Counted from the stretch's first letter, positions 18,938 to 27,038 are shown. The stretch: DNA of 64,000 nt from Roseburia_C sp031555935 (GCA_031555935.1 JAVBTX010000006.1:318955-382954), one strand, 5' to 3'. Notes: generated by a model not told the origin, from the sequence alone. Numbers and translations: made by a program.

Positions 18938-19435
18938 CTATCGTAAAATTTTTAATTCTTCTAATATTTCCCGCTGTTTTCCTTCCATAAATGCCGCCTC
19001 TTCCTCTGTCATATGGTCATAACCAAACAGATGCAACATGCTATGTACAATCAGAAAGGCAAATTCTCGTTCCGTACTGTGACCAAATTCCTCAGCCTGA
19101 GAAAACACGCGTGGAATGCACAAAATTATATCACCCAATAAAATCTCACCAGTATCAGGATTAAAGTTATCAAGCACCTCTTCCTCAAATTTTTCAAAAT
19201 CACCCGCCTGCTCGTATTCTAACAGTGGAAATGAAAGAACGTCGGTGGCACGGTCGATTTCACGGTACTCCCGGTTAATTTCACGGATAGCAGCTTCATC
19301 CACCAGCGTCAGATTGATTTCTGCCTCATATGGAAAATCCTCTCGTTCTATTGTATACGAAATCACTTTATTTGCAAGTGCTTTTGCATCAAAGGGCAAT
19401 TCCATGAAAGTCTCATCTTCGATAATCAGTGTCAA
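18938..19435 (-). CDS. ybeY: Endoribonuclease YbeY, 16S rRNA maturation
   Basis: Metal-dependent RNase for 16S rRNA 3'-end maturation and ribosome quality control, 165 residues. The zinc motif HSMLHLFGYDH is complete at about residues 131-141, and the conserved N-terminal region with RAxTDVLSFP-like spacing (RATDVLSFP near 63) is present. The start is TTG at 19435, whose last bases overlap the TGA of the HD-like gene (TTGA); AGGTGG lies upstream. The translational coupling and the phoH/ybeY neighbourhood are typical of Firmicutes. Confidence 0.95.
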   Translation of the reverse strand: MTLIIEDETFMELPFDAKALANKVISYTIEREDFPYEAEINLTLVDEAAIREINREYREIDRATDVLSFPLLEYEQAGDFEKFEEEVLDNFNPDTGEILLGDIILCIPRVFSQAEEFGHSTEREFAFLIVHSMLHLFGYDHMTEEEAAFMEGKQREILEELKILR

Positions 19436-20616
19436 AATAAATCACCACCTTTTGTCAAATATTCTCTGATTTTTAAGTATTGATTCATGCTCAGTCCAGA
19501 CTCGTCATACACTCCGCTGGCTGATTTTTCATTTAGGGTCTGGTAAATTACAATGTCACGATTCCAGGTACTTGACAACGTATCCTTGTCCAACAAGGCG
19601 AATTTCGTCAGCACCGCATCAACCATATGTACAATCGCTGATTCCCTCGTGCTCATAATCTCCTGCTCGCCGTTATATTCTGCCAGAATTTGCACAACTG
19701 CAACGGGAAAACAATTATTTTTAGCCAAGGCCACACCATTTTCAACAAATGGCTCCCCTTCTAATTTACCTAAGCGATAATAAAATCCCGCCGCTGCGGT
19801 AATATCCGGGTCTGCTCCAATCTGCAACGCACATTGATACGCAATCCGCGAAACATTTACGGCATGCATATAATCAATCTGTGAATAGTTACGAATATCC
19901 CTTACTAATGAAAAATCAGGATTTACAATTTCTTTCAGTGAGCGATATACTTCTGTCTCGGCAGATTGATTCAGCCGGTCAAAAAATAGCAGCACCAAAA
20001 CATTACATAACAATCCACAAATCACGCCATAAAGTAAAATGTAATAATTGGCCTCAAAGTTACTTAAGAAATAAAACAACCCCGGTATTGCTAGTGACAA
20101 AGCTAAGATTAGAATATTAATATAAATCCGGTATTTACGGTCAACTAACATTTCTGCCAAAAGGCAGCCTAGCACTGTCAAAATCAAATATGCCGCCAAT
20201 TCATTGTAACTGCACTCCGATACCATACATAGCAGAACATCAAGGTAAAGCCCGCTGACCATTCCAATCGAGGCATTGGAGGTGGCTGTCAAAAAGATAG
20301 CTGGTATCATCACCGGTGCAAAATAGGCCGGTAAGAAAGAAAAACCAAAATAGCAAAGTAATTGCAACAAAAACATTTTCGTTAGCATTCGATAGCTGCT
20401 CGCCAGATTGCGATTCAATCGGCCGGAAGTACGTTCCACATTTAGAAACATCACAAAAATCGGAAAAAATAATCCTTGCAACAATATCAGTGACAAAATC
20501 CGATCAATGGTGAAGCTATTTTTCACTGCCAGCAGGACCGATAAGATTATCATGCCAAACATCATGGACATCACTCGTCTCACTCGTTTGGTGGAAAAAT
20601 TATAGTCCTTTATCAT
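19432..20616 (-). CDS. Membrane protein with degenerate HD domain in the YqfF/PgpH position
   Basis: Protein of 394 residues lying exactly where Firmicutes usually carry yqfF/pgpH, the c-di-AMP phosphodiesterase of about 700 residues, between phoH and ybeY. It has about seven membrane segments to residue 210 and an HD-like domain at about 225-390. The large extracellular domain of PgpH is missing. The catalytic HD pair is lost: the expected YYHDIGK reads FYYRLGK near residue 278, and the later EHHG-type motif reads AEYNG. An upstream His (MHAVNVSRIA) and the late Asp (HMVDAV) remain. Most likely it cannot hydrolyse phosphodiesters and acts as a sensor or scaffold, or is decaying. ATG overlaps the phoH stop (ATGA). 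Confidence 0.75.
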   Translation of the reverse strand: MIKDYNFSTKRVRRVMSMMFGMIILSVLLAVKNSFTIDRILSLILLQGLFFPIFVMFLNVERTSGRLNRNLASSYRMLTKMFLLQLLCYFGFSFLPAYFAPVMIPAIFLTATSNASIGMVSGLYLDVLLCMVSECSYNELAAYLILTVLGCLLAEMLVDRKYRIYINILILALSLAIPGLFYFLSNFEANYYILLYGVICGLLCNVLVLLFFDRLNQSAETEVYRSLKEIVNPDFSLVRDIRNYSQIDYMHAVNVSRIAYQCALQIGADPDITAAAGFYYRLGKLEGEPFVENGVALAKNNCFPVAVVQILAEYNGEQEIMSTRESAIVHMVDAVLTKFALLDKDTLSSTWNRDIVIYQTLNEKSASGVYDESGLSMNQYLKIREYLTKGGDLF

Positions 20617-21602
20617 CGCTTCACCTGTTTTTTTCGTTTATTTTCCGTTCTAGCTTCAAAGTCTTCATAAGCCCGAACAATCTTTTGTACTAATGGATGA
20701 CGAACCACATCCGCGCTTGTCAATTTGCAGATGGCAATTTCTTCTACTTTTCTTAAAATCCGAAGTGCTACATCTAATCCCGAAACAGCACCTGGTGCTA
20801 AATCCTTCTGCGTGCTGTCACCAGTAACGACAACCTTTGAGCCAAATCCAATTCTTGTTAAAAACATCTTCATCTGAGCTGGTGTTGTATTCTGTGCTTC
20901 ATCTAAAATAATAAAAGCATTGTCTAAGGTTCGTCCACGCATATACGCTAATGGTGCAACCTCAATCAAGCCCTTTTCCATATTTCGTTGAAAGCTCTCC
21001 GCCCCCATAATCTGATATAAAGCATCATATAGTGGCCTTAAATATGGGTCAACTTTGCTCTGTAAATCGCCTGGTAAAAAACCTAGCTTCTCACCTGCTT
21101 CAATGGCTGGACGGGTCAGAATAATGCGACTGACCTCTTCGTTTTTAAAGGCCGTAATCGCCATCGCCATTGCCAGATATGTCTTTCCGGTTCCGGCAGG
21201 TCCAATGCCAAAGACAATCATCTTATTACGAATCTCGTCCACATATTGCTTTTGACCAAGGGTCTTTGGCTTGATTGGCTTGCCGTTCATCGTATGACAG
21301 ATTAATTCTTTGTCAATTTCAACGACAGCACTGGCCATTGATACTTTTTGCAGCTCTAAAGTGTAATCCACATTTTGTTCAGTAATTTCATTGCCTCTTA
21401 CCGCCAAATTGACCAACTGCTCAAATACATGACAAGCGCCCTTAATATTTACATCATCACCGATGATTTTAATCGAATCATCCCGGGCAACAACGGTAAC
21501 ATTAAGAGCACGTTCAATTTTCTTGATATTTTTATCAAACTGACCAAACACATTTGCGATATGGTTCATTGGTATATTCATCGTTAATTCATTCAGGTTC
21601 AT
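20613..21602 (-). CDS. phoH: PhoH-like ATPase
   Basis: PhoH-family P-loop ATPase of 329 residues, normally cotranscribed with ybeY and thought to act in RNA metabolism. Walker A GPAGTGKTYLA is near residue 133 and the DEAQN motif near 233; an N-terminal KH-like region precedes them. ATG at 21602 was chosen over ATG at 21620 because AAAGG lies ten bases upstream of it and the longer version has no ribosome site. It overlaps the end of yqfD by 14 bases. The family's biochemical task is not settled. Confidence 0.93.
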   Translation of the reverse strand: MNLNELTMNIPMNHIANVFGQFDKNIKKIERALNVTVVARDDSIKIIGDDVNIKGACHVFEQLVNLAVRGNEITEQNVDYTLELQKVSMASAVVEIDKELICHTMNGKPIKPKTLGQKQYVDEIRNKMIVFGIGPAGTGKTYLAMAMAITAFKNEEVSRIILTRPAIEAGEKLGFLPGDLQSKVDPYLRPLYDALYQIMGAESFQRNMEKGLIEVAPLAYMRGRTLDNAFIILDEAQNTTPAQMKMFLTRIGFGSKVVVTGDSTQKDLAPGAVSGLDVALRILRKVEEIAICKLTSADVVRHPLVQKIVRAYEDFEARTENKRKKQVKR

Positions 21603-22830
21603 CTGTTTCTTGCCTTTCATCTGGTATTGATATTATTTCTGTTTTTTCAGCCACTCCCAGCTTCTCACATGTTGAAATCGTGCCGCTGCTCTGACAGTAA
21701 TTTTTATCCATATCTATCATAACATTTTTTTCTAAAATTTGAATATTTTTTTCATTAATTTTTTCCAAATATAGTAATAAATGTTTATTTGCTAATTCTT
21801 TTGCTTCCTCTTTGGTATATTTCATAGTTTTTTTCTGATATTCCAGATATGTATTACGGTGTAAGGTCACGGGCAGATAAAAATCCGAGCATAAATTCAA
21901 CTGTAAATAATCTGTCGTTTTATCATAGTCCAAAAAGTTTACTTTTATCCAAGGTAATTTCATACTTTTTCCCATTACCGCTAATTCATAACGTTTTTGC
22001 ACACTTCCGGTAAAATCTTTTTCCACATGTTTCATTGAAAAATGGTCTTGATATTCATAAGTCGTATAGCCGTAGATATCTGCATCGGCATTGCAATAGC
22101 GGTAATTAATAACTTCGCCGGCATCATTTTTTATCTCAACGCAGCCGCTGACTAAAATATCGCCCTTTTTCACTTCTGCCCCAGCGCTTACTAATGGTGT
22201 ACCAGTTCTTGTCACAATACTTTCAATTACTGCATCCTTTTCCGCAATCAGATCATACGGGCCTTCCGGAACGGTTCCAACCTCATCTTCGAGCACTAGG
22301 TTTTCTTTGATTTGAATGGTAAGCTTCGTTCCCGATATTTGCGCTGAGGTCCAGATAATATTGGCGTAGTCAAGCCGTATCTGTTCTTCAAGGCTAGAAC
22401 AATTGATGGATGCCTTTTTGGTTCCAAAGCCATACCCATTTTCTTCTAAAAAATGGAGTAGCGCGGCATCAGTCACACTCGTATTTCCAACAATCTCGAT
22501 ATTCCAGATATAACGCGACAGCATAAATAAAAAGGTGAAAAAAATGACAATTCCGACAAAAAATAATTTTCGTTTCCGATAATGAAACATCCGAAATGGC
22601 AATCCATTTCGTTCCAATATGCGTACTCTTGTCTTTGTTTTTTTCAGAAAGGGTTTCAACTCCCGGAATCCTTTTAAACTGATATAAAATTCATAGCCAT
22701 CCTCAATTTTTACCAGCTTCCACATCAAAATATTATGATTACTGCACAGGTTCAAAAAGCGTTCGGGAGCATAACCGGTAACCTGCACCCGCAGATAGCC
22801 AGTTAAATATTTTATAATTGATAAAAACAT
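21589..22830 (-). CDS. yqfD: Sporulation protein YqfD
   Basis: Sporulation protein of 413 residues, one of the genes that mark endospore formers. It has a cytoplasmic N-terminal region of about 85 residues, one membrane segment near 90-110 (LFFVGIVIFFTFLFML), and a long extracytoplasmic part with the family's SVTDAALLxFLEENGYGFGTKK stretch near 120. In Bacillus it acts in the mother cell under sigma-E; its molecular role is unknown. ATG at 22830 follows AGGAG by five bases; a GTG six bases earlier lies inside the ribosome site. It follows yqfC by eight bases. Confidence 0.93.
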   Translation of the reverse strand: MFLSIIKYLTGYLRVQVTGYAPERFLNLCSNHNILMWKLVKIEDGYEFYISLKGFRELKPFLKKTKTRVRILERNGLPFRMFHYRKRKLFFVGIVIFFTFLFMLSRYIWNIEIVGNTSVTDAALLHFLEENGYGFGTKKASINCSSLEEQIRLDYANIIWTSAQISGTKLTIQIKENLVLEDEVGTVPEGPYDLIAEKDAVIESIVTRTGTPLVSAGAEVKKGDILVSGCVEIKNDAGEVINYRYCNADADIYGYTTYEYQDHFSMKHVEKDFTGSVQKRYELAVMGKSMKLPWIKVNFLDYDKTTDYLQLNLCSDFYLPVTLHRNTYLEYQKKTMKYTKEEAKELANKHLLLYLEKINEKNIQILEKNVMIDMDKNYCQSSGTISTCEKLGVAEKTEIISIPDERQETDEPE

Positions 22831-22838
22831 GGGCACTC

Positions 22839-23117
22839 CTATTCATACTGAATACTTTTTATCATTCCACAAATTTTCATTTCTTCATTTGTGTAATATT
22901 CGATATTCAAGTTTTTTCCAGTGATGCATACCCGGCAGTCCTTCGCCTGCAACCGAATGCATTCCGTGGAGTACTCTAATATTCCGCGATAGTTTTCGAC
23001 TAGCAGCTCCCGCCGGCCAGTGACATTAATTAACACTGCCCCATATACTAAATCTTTCGGGAGTTCTAATGCTTCCACCACATTTTCCCTAAATAAATTT
23101 AAACTGATTTTCCTCAT
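22839..23117 (-). CDS. yqfC: Sporulation protein YqfC (YabP family)
   Basis: Small YabP/YqfC-family protein of 92 residues. The family core (ELLVENYRGILEYS near 42-55, then a basic beta-rich segment with ITGKNLNIEYY) is clear. In Bacillus yqfC and yqfD form a sigma-E operon; the same pair is seen here. The ATG at 23117 lies one base after AGTAGGG, too close for a normal ribosome site, and that GGG belongs to a 20-bp tandem repeat, so translation initiation may be unusual. No better start is visible. Confidence 0.9.
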   Translation of the reverse strand: MRKISLNLFRENVVEALELPKDLVYGAVLINVTGRRELLVENYRGILEYSTECIRLQAKDCRVCITGKNLNIEYYTNEEMKICGMIKSIQYE

Positions 23118-23118
23118 A

Positions 23119-23158
23119 CCCTACTATATGTTAGGGTTCCCTACTATATGTCAGGAGT
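23119..23158. repeat. Tandem 20-bp duplication before yqfC
   Basis: Two adjacent 20-base units, 23119-23138 and 23139-23158, match at 17 of 20 positions and share CCCTACTATATGT. On the minus strand each contains ACATATAGTAGGG; the inner copy abuts the yqfC start codon. Confidence 0.85.
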
Positions 23159-23190
23159 GAAAAAACTATGCCGCGTTTCCCCAGCTGGCA

Positions 23191-23673
23191 TTATTTATGA
23201 TATGGTTCATGACTGATGATTCGATAACTGCGATAAATTTGTTCTAGTAAAATCACCCGCATTAATTGATGAGGAAAAGTCATTTTGGAAAAACTCAGTT
23301 GATAGTCAGAGCGTGCCAATATTTTCTCCGTCAACCCAAGCGAACCGCCAATCACAAAAATAATATGGCTCTGTCCATAGGTCCCCAGCTTTTCGATTTT
23401 ATCTGCAAGCTCGACGGAATCAAGCATCTGACCGCCAATTGCCAAGGCAATGACATAGGCATTATCTTCCGTCAAATATTTAAGCAGACGCTCTCCTTCC
23501 TTTTCTTTAATCTGCTGTTCTACTGTTTCACTTGCATGATCCGGGGTCTTTTCATCGGCGACTTCAATCAGATTCAATTTACAATAACGGCTTAAGCGTT
23601 TTGTATACTCTGCAATCGCCTCAGCATAAAATTTTTCTTTGATTTTTCCAACGGTTAATATTGTAATTTTCAT
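23191..23673 (-). CDS. rlmH: 23S rRNA pseudouridine-1915 N3-methyltransferase RlmH
   Basis: SPOUT-class methyltransferase for m3-pseudouridine 1915 of 23S rRNA, 160 residues, the standard length. The N-terminus MKITILTVGKIKEKF and the SAM-knot region VIGGSLGLTEKIL near residue 105 are diagnostic, as is the end RSYRIISHEPYHK. No ribosome site precedes the ATG: only CAGAAT separates it from a TATAAT box, so the mRNA is probably leaderless. It stands alone between divergent genes and the yqfC block. Confidence 0.96.
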   Translation of the reverse strand: MKITILTVGKIKEKFYAEAIAEYTKRLSRYCKLNLIEVADEKTPDHASETVEQQIKEKEGERLLKYLTEDNAYVIALAIGGQMLDSVELADKIEKLGTYGQSHIIFVIGGSLGLTEKILARSDYQLSFSKMTFPHQLMRVILLEQIYRSYRIISHEPYHK

Positions 23674-23679
23674 ATTCTG

Positions 23680-23708
23680 ATTATATCTTATATTGTACTG
23701 TATTGCAA
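23680..23708 (-). promoter_or_regulatory. rlmH promoter giving a probably leaderless mRNA
   Basis: Minus strand TTGCAA (23703-23708), a 17-base spacer, TATAAT (23680-23685). The ATG begins seven bases past the -10 box, where transcription would start. Confidence 0.7.
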
Positions 23709-23721
23709 AATCTATTATAAT
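23693..23721 (+). promoter_or_regulatory. Promoter of the zinc-ribbon membrane protein gene
   Basis: Plus strand TTGTAC (23693-23698), a 17-base spacer, TATAAT (23716-23721). It overlaps the divergent rlmH promoter face to face, so the two cannot be occupied together. AGGAGG follows before the ATG at 23746. Confidence 0.75.
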
Positions 23722-23745
23722 GAATGGAAAAGAGGAGGTATTACC

Positions 23746-24387
23746 ATGTGGTGTCCTGAATGCAAAAATGAATATATCGAAGGAATTACGAGATGTGCTG
23801 ACTGCAAAGTGGCTCTCGTTCCAGAATTAACTGCCGAACCCAAAAAACCACAGACCATTGTCGGTGATTTTGATTATGCGGGAAAAGATGCTCCTGCTTC
23901 TGATGAAAATCATGTAGAAAAAAAAGCAACCCGGGTCTATGTCGACAAAAATGCTGCCTATGAAGATATGAAATCAACGGCCTACACCTTTTTGTTAGTT
24001 GGTGGTGCTGGTATTATCTTTCTCATCCTATTTGGACTGGGGATTATTTCATTTAACATGGCTGGGTATATGAAAGTCCTAACCATGATTGTGATGGGCA
24101 TATTATTTATTGCTTTTTTTGTGATTGGTATCAAATATCTGCAAAAACTGGGTACTGCCCAGGAAGCTATTACTTCTGAGACAGATTTGACCGAAGAAAT
24201 TACGAACTGGTTTCTAGCTAGCTTTCTGTGTTCTACCCAAGATGAAGATTCCTTATCAACTGAGCAGTTATATTTTTCCCGTTATGAACAGATGATGCAG
24301 CATTTACAAACTGCTTATCCCGAGCTAGAAGAAGCTTATGCGGATCATATTATCGAAATTCTCTACGAAAAAGTTTATTCTGACTGA
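23746..24387 (+). CDS. Zinc-ribbon membrane protein, unknown function
   Basis: Not assigned to a named family. The 213-residue product opens with a compact zinc ribbon: CPEC at residues 3-6 and CADC at 17-20. A linker of about 60 residues follows, then two membrane segments at about 82-102 and 108-128, and an acidic C-terminal region that alternates Glu and aromatic residues. The topology suggests both soluble ends on the cytoplasmic side. It has its own strong promoter and AGGAGG site, and ends just before the xpt promoter. Similar zinc-ribbon proteins with two membrane segments occur in Clostridia but their role is unknown. Confidence 0.75.
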   Translation: MWCPECKNEYIEGITRCADCKVALVPELTAEPKKPQTIVGDFDYAGKDAPASDENHVEKKATRVYVDKNAAYEDMKSTAYTFLLVGGAGIIFLILFGLGIISFNMAGYMKVLTMIVMGILFIAFFVIGIKYLQKLGTAQEAITSETDLTEEITNWFLASFLCSTQDEDSLSTEQLYFSRYEQMMQHLQTAYPELEEAYADHIIEILYEKVYSD

Positions 24388-24413
24388 CAGCAGAGTGTAA
24401 TTTATGTTATACT
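24384..24413 (+). promoter_or_regulatory. xpt promoter
   Basis: CTGACA (24384-24389), an 18-base spacer, TATACT (24408-24413). The -35 box overlaps the stop codon of the preceding gene. Confidence 0.65.
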
Positions 24414-24449
24414 AAACTTAATATTAAAACTACATACGAGGTGACTAAA

Positions 24450-25034
24450 TTGAAATTATTAGAAGACAAAATTCTTGCCGAAGGCAAAGCGGTAAATGAA
24501 AATTTATTAAAGGTAGACAGCTTTATTAACCATCAGATTCATCCTGACTTAATGAAACAATTCGGTGTTGCATTTGCTGAGCATTTTAAAAATCAGGGCA
24601 TCACCAAAATTGTGACCGTTGAAAGCTCTGGCATTGCACCGGCGCTGATGACTGCATGTGCAATGAATGTACCGATGGTGGTAATGAAAAAAGAACCATC
24701 TAAGGTGTTGAATCAAAACCTTTACCAGACGATTGTTACATCGTATACCAAAGGAACCAGCTATGAACTGACGATATCAAAGGATTTTATCAGTGAAGAC
24801 GACCACGTTTTGATTATTGATGATTTTCTATCAAATGGAGAAGCCGCTACTGGTGCGCTTCGTTTACTCCGCAAAGCGCATGCAACAATTGCTGGTCTTG
24901 GTGTTTTAATTGAGAAATCTTTTTTAACTGGCCGTGACAAAATCGAGGAACAAGGTGTTGCTGTTTATGCTCTGGCCAGAGTATCTAAGCTAAACACTGA
25001 TGTCGTAGAATTTATTCCCGAAAAAAACATATAA
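24450..25034 (+). CDS. xpt: Xanthine phosphoribosyltransferase
   Basis: Purine salvage enzyme that converts xanthine and PRPP to XMP, 194 residues. It follows Bacillus Xpt along its whole length: KVDSFINHQIHPDLM near residue 20, VESSGIAPALMTA near 60, and the PRPP loop VLIIDDFLSNGEA near 123. TTG at 24450 is the better start, six bases after GAGGTG; GTG at 24441 lies within that ribosome site. Unlike many Firmicutes xpt genes, there is no purine riboswitch: the leader is only about 30 bases. Confidence 0.95.
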   Translation: MKLLEDKILAEGKAVNENLLKVDSFINHQIHPDLMKQFGVAFAEHFKNQGITKIVTVESSGIAPALMTACAMNVPMVVMKKEPSKVLNQNLYQTIVTSYTKGTSYELTISKDFISEDDHVLIIDDFLSNGEAATGALRLLRKAHATIAGLGVLIEKSFLTGRDKIEEQGVAVYALARVSKLNTDVVEFIPEKNI

Positions 25035-25058
25035 AAATAACAGAAAAATTACCGCAAG

Positions 25059-25093
25059 AAAAAAAGGAGGATGGTGACATCCTTCTTTTTTTT
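25059..25093 (+). terminator. xpt terminator
   Basis: Stem AAGGAGGATG (25064-25073) with CATCCTTCTT (25078-25087), one G-U pair, a GTGA tetraloop, followed by T residues to 25093. Confidence 0.85.
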
Positions 25094-25123
25094 CATTCAT
25101 ATTTTTTAAAACTTCACACATAC

Positions 25124-25154
25124 TATCTCCTAGAACATTTATTGAAAGGAGATA
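25124..25154 (+). promoter_or_regulatory. Hairpin that hides the trhA ribosome site
   Basis: TATCTCCT (25124-25131) is fully complementary to AGGAGATA (25147-25154), which contains the Shine-Dalgarno sequence of the gene starting at 25159. The loop is 15 bases. Confidence 0.55.
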
Positions 25155-25158
25155 TTTT

Positions 25159-25821
25159 ATGAAACTCACCTTAAAAGAACCGGGCAGCTCAATTACTCAT
25201 TTTATCGGCATGTTAATGGCTTGCTTCGCCGCCACCCCACTACTTATTAAAGCTTCCAGGCAGCCAGATTCCATTCATACCATTTCCCTTGCCATTTTTA
25301 TGATCAGCATGATTCTACTATATGCGGCAAGCACCTTCTACCATGCACTGGATTTATCGGTACGCACGAATCGAATTCTGCGAAAATTAGACCATTGCAT
25401 GATTTCGGTTCTTATTGCTGGTACTTACACACCGATTTGTGTGATTGTACTTGATGACCAAATAGGGAAACCCTTCTTAACACTTATCTGGGGAATTGCC
25501 ATCGGTGGCATTTTAATCAAGCTGTTTTGGATTACCTGTCCAAAATGGTTCTCCTCTGTCCTCTATATTGCGATGGGTTGGATTTGTGTGCTGGTATTTA
25601 CCCCACTCTTAAATGCAATGGACCTGAAGGCTTTTGCGTGGCTGCTCTTAGGCGGTATCATCTATACCATTGGTGGTGTTATTTACGCTTTAAAGCTACC
25701 AATTTTTGATTCCAAACATAGAAATTTTGGTTCTCATGAAATCTTTCATCTTTTTGTCATGGGCGGTAGTGTCTGCCACTTTATCATGATGTATTTTTTT
25801 GTAGCGGCTATGCCACTATAA
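25159..25821 (+). CDS. trhA: Hemolysin III family membrane protein (TrhA)
   Basis: Seven-segment membrane protein of 220 residues in the PAQR/hemolysin III family. Family marks are an N-terminal SSITHFIG, the segment with YAASTFYHALD near residue 55-65, and the C-terminal HEIFHLFVMGGSVCHF near 192-207; these Ser, His and Asp residues form a probable metal site. In bacteria the family is tied to membrane lipid homeostasis; haemolysis is not a safe inference. It is a single gene between the xpt terminator and a convergent neighbour, with an AGGAGAT site five bases before ATG. Confidence 0.93.
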   Translation: MKLTLKEPGSSITHFIGMLMACFAATPLLIKASRQPDSIHTISLAIFMISMILLYAASTFYHALDLSVRTNRILRKLDHCMISVLIAGTYTPICVIVLDDQIGKPFLTLIWGIAIGGILIKLFWITCPKWFSSVLYIAMGWICVLVFTPLLNAMDLKAFAWLLLGGIIYTIGGVIYALKLPIFDSKHRNFGSHEIFHLFVMGGSVCHFIMMYFFVAAMPL

Positions 25822-25850
25822 AAATTCCCCCTTACTGCGTTCGGGGGAAT
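25821..25850 (-). terminator. Terminator between convergent genes
   Basis: Stem ATTCCCCC (25824-25831) with GGGGGAAT (25843-25850). The T-tract (TTTTTATAG) is on the minus strand, serving the TPR/chitobiase-C gene; plus-strand termination would be weaker. Confidence 0.8.
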
Positions 25851-25854
25851 CCTA

Positions 25855-27012
25855 TTATGGTTGATAAATGTAGTTGCATTTTACAACCCGACTGGATAAA
25901 TCATGTTTACCATAAACAATAACGGACAAGACATTGTTACCTTCCGGCATTTGAATGGACCCCTCATAGCGGGTACTTTCTCTTGTCGGAGTGGTATCAT
26001 CCCAAGTATAGTAGGCCGTACAATCAACTGGTATGGTAATTGTAATCTGTTGTTCTTCCGTGTAAGTACCACCTTTTGGTGAAATTACCGGATTGGCTGG
26101 CGCCTCAAATTTGACTTGATATTCGCCACGAATCACCTCGCTATAAAGTCCACGACTATCTTTCACAATTGCCTTGATAACCGTGTTTCCTTCTTCGATG
26201 GCAAGTGCTGACACATATTTTTGACCATTTACCGGGTCTGTATCATCCAGTGTAAAATAGATTTCATGACCTTCTTTTGCGAGTAATTCGACGGTCATTT
26301 CTTCATTATAACTACCCGGTGTTTCACTGAAACGTGGTGCTTCTACTGCATAATCTGCAAACATCGATTTGAGTGGTGAATCCTGCAATGAATCCTGTAA
26401 ACTTAAAATTTTATCATACTTCTTTTGGCTGTCATAAAGCGAAATCAACATTGTATATGCATCACGGTTTTCTTTGTCCTGAGCTATCATCTGTAATAGG
26501 ATTGCTTCTAAATATTCTTTATTGTCACGTTTTTGATATAGCTTTGCCAGTTCCATCATGACATCAATATTATCATCATCAAGTTCCAATGCCCGTTTCA
26601 AATAGGTAATCGCTTTGGCATAATCACCGCTGTTCTTGGCAAGCAATCCTTGAGAATATTGATATTCAAAAGAGTTACTGCGATAATTTCTAACATTCAA
26701 AAATATCACCAGGGTAATTACCAAGGCCAATGTGATACCAGCAATGATAAATGGGACGATACTTTTCTTTTTTTTCTTCTTATTTATGGTCTTATTGACT
26801 GGCTGTTGTGGTTTTGCCGCCGGCTGTTTTGTAGACACCGGCTGTTTTTTAGACGCCGGCTGAATTGTAGACGGTTCTCCTTCTTTCATCAGAGACGTTA
26901 ATAATTCATCCTCTAAAACATTATAATCAGACACAATCTGGGCCTCATGTCCGCAAGTCGAGCAGTAAATACAGCCGACCTTCAGCGGAGCACCACATTT
27001 TGCACATTTCAT
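25855..27012 (-). CDS. Zinc-ribbon, membrane, TPR and chitobiase-C-type repeat protein
   Basis: Mosaic protein of 385 residues. In order: a four-cysteine zinc ribbon (CAKC at 3-6, CSTC near 17-20); a linker with KKQP-type repeats and a lysine run; one membrane segment near 84-105; two to three TPR-like helices near 115-190; and two copies of a beta domain starting around residues 220 and 300, each with a YFTLDDTDPVNG or YYTWDDTTPTRES motif as in the chitobiase/beta-hexosaminidase C-terminal fold. The repeats should be extracytoplasmic and may bind glycans; the function is unknown. ATG at 27012 follows GGGAG by five bases; ATG at 27024 is possible. It follows folD by 26 bases. Confidence 0.75.
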   Translation of the reverse strand: MKCAKCGAPLKVGCIYCSTCGHEAQIVSDYNVLEDELLTSLMKEGEPSTIQPASKKQPVSTKQPAAKPQQPVNKTINKKKKKKSIVPFIIAGITLALVITLVIFLNVRNYRSNSFEYQYSQGLLAKNSGDYAKAITYLKRALELDDDNIDVMMELAKLYQKRDNKEYLEAILLQMIAQDKENRDAYTMLISLYDSQKKYDKILSLQDSLQDSPLKSMFADYAVEAPRFSETPGSYNEEMTVELLAKEGHEIYFTLDDTDPVNGQKYVSALAIEEGNTVIKAIVKDSRGLYSEVIRGEYQVKFEAPANPVISPKGGTYTEEQQITITIPVDCTAYYTWDDTTPTRESTRYEGSIQMPEGNNVLSVIVYGKHDLSSRVVKCNYIYQP

Positions 27013-27038
27013 ACTTGCTCCCATCTGCTCGCTTCCTC

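Noticed and set aside
19432..20616. Frameshifted remnant of a full-length PgpH
   Set aside because: The frame is intact from an ATGA-coupled start to a TTGA-coupled stop with no leftover extracellular-domain sequence nearby, so it is a stable short form rather than a fresh break.
24388..24449. Purine riboswitch before xpt
   Set aside because: The gap is only 62 bases with a promoter inside; the leader of about 30 bases cannot hold the aptamer.
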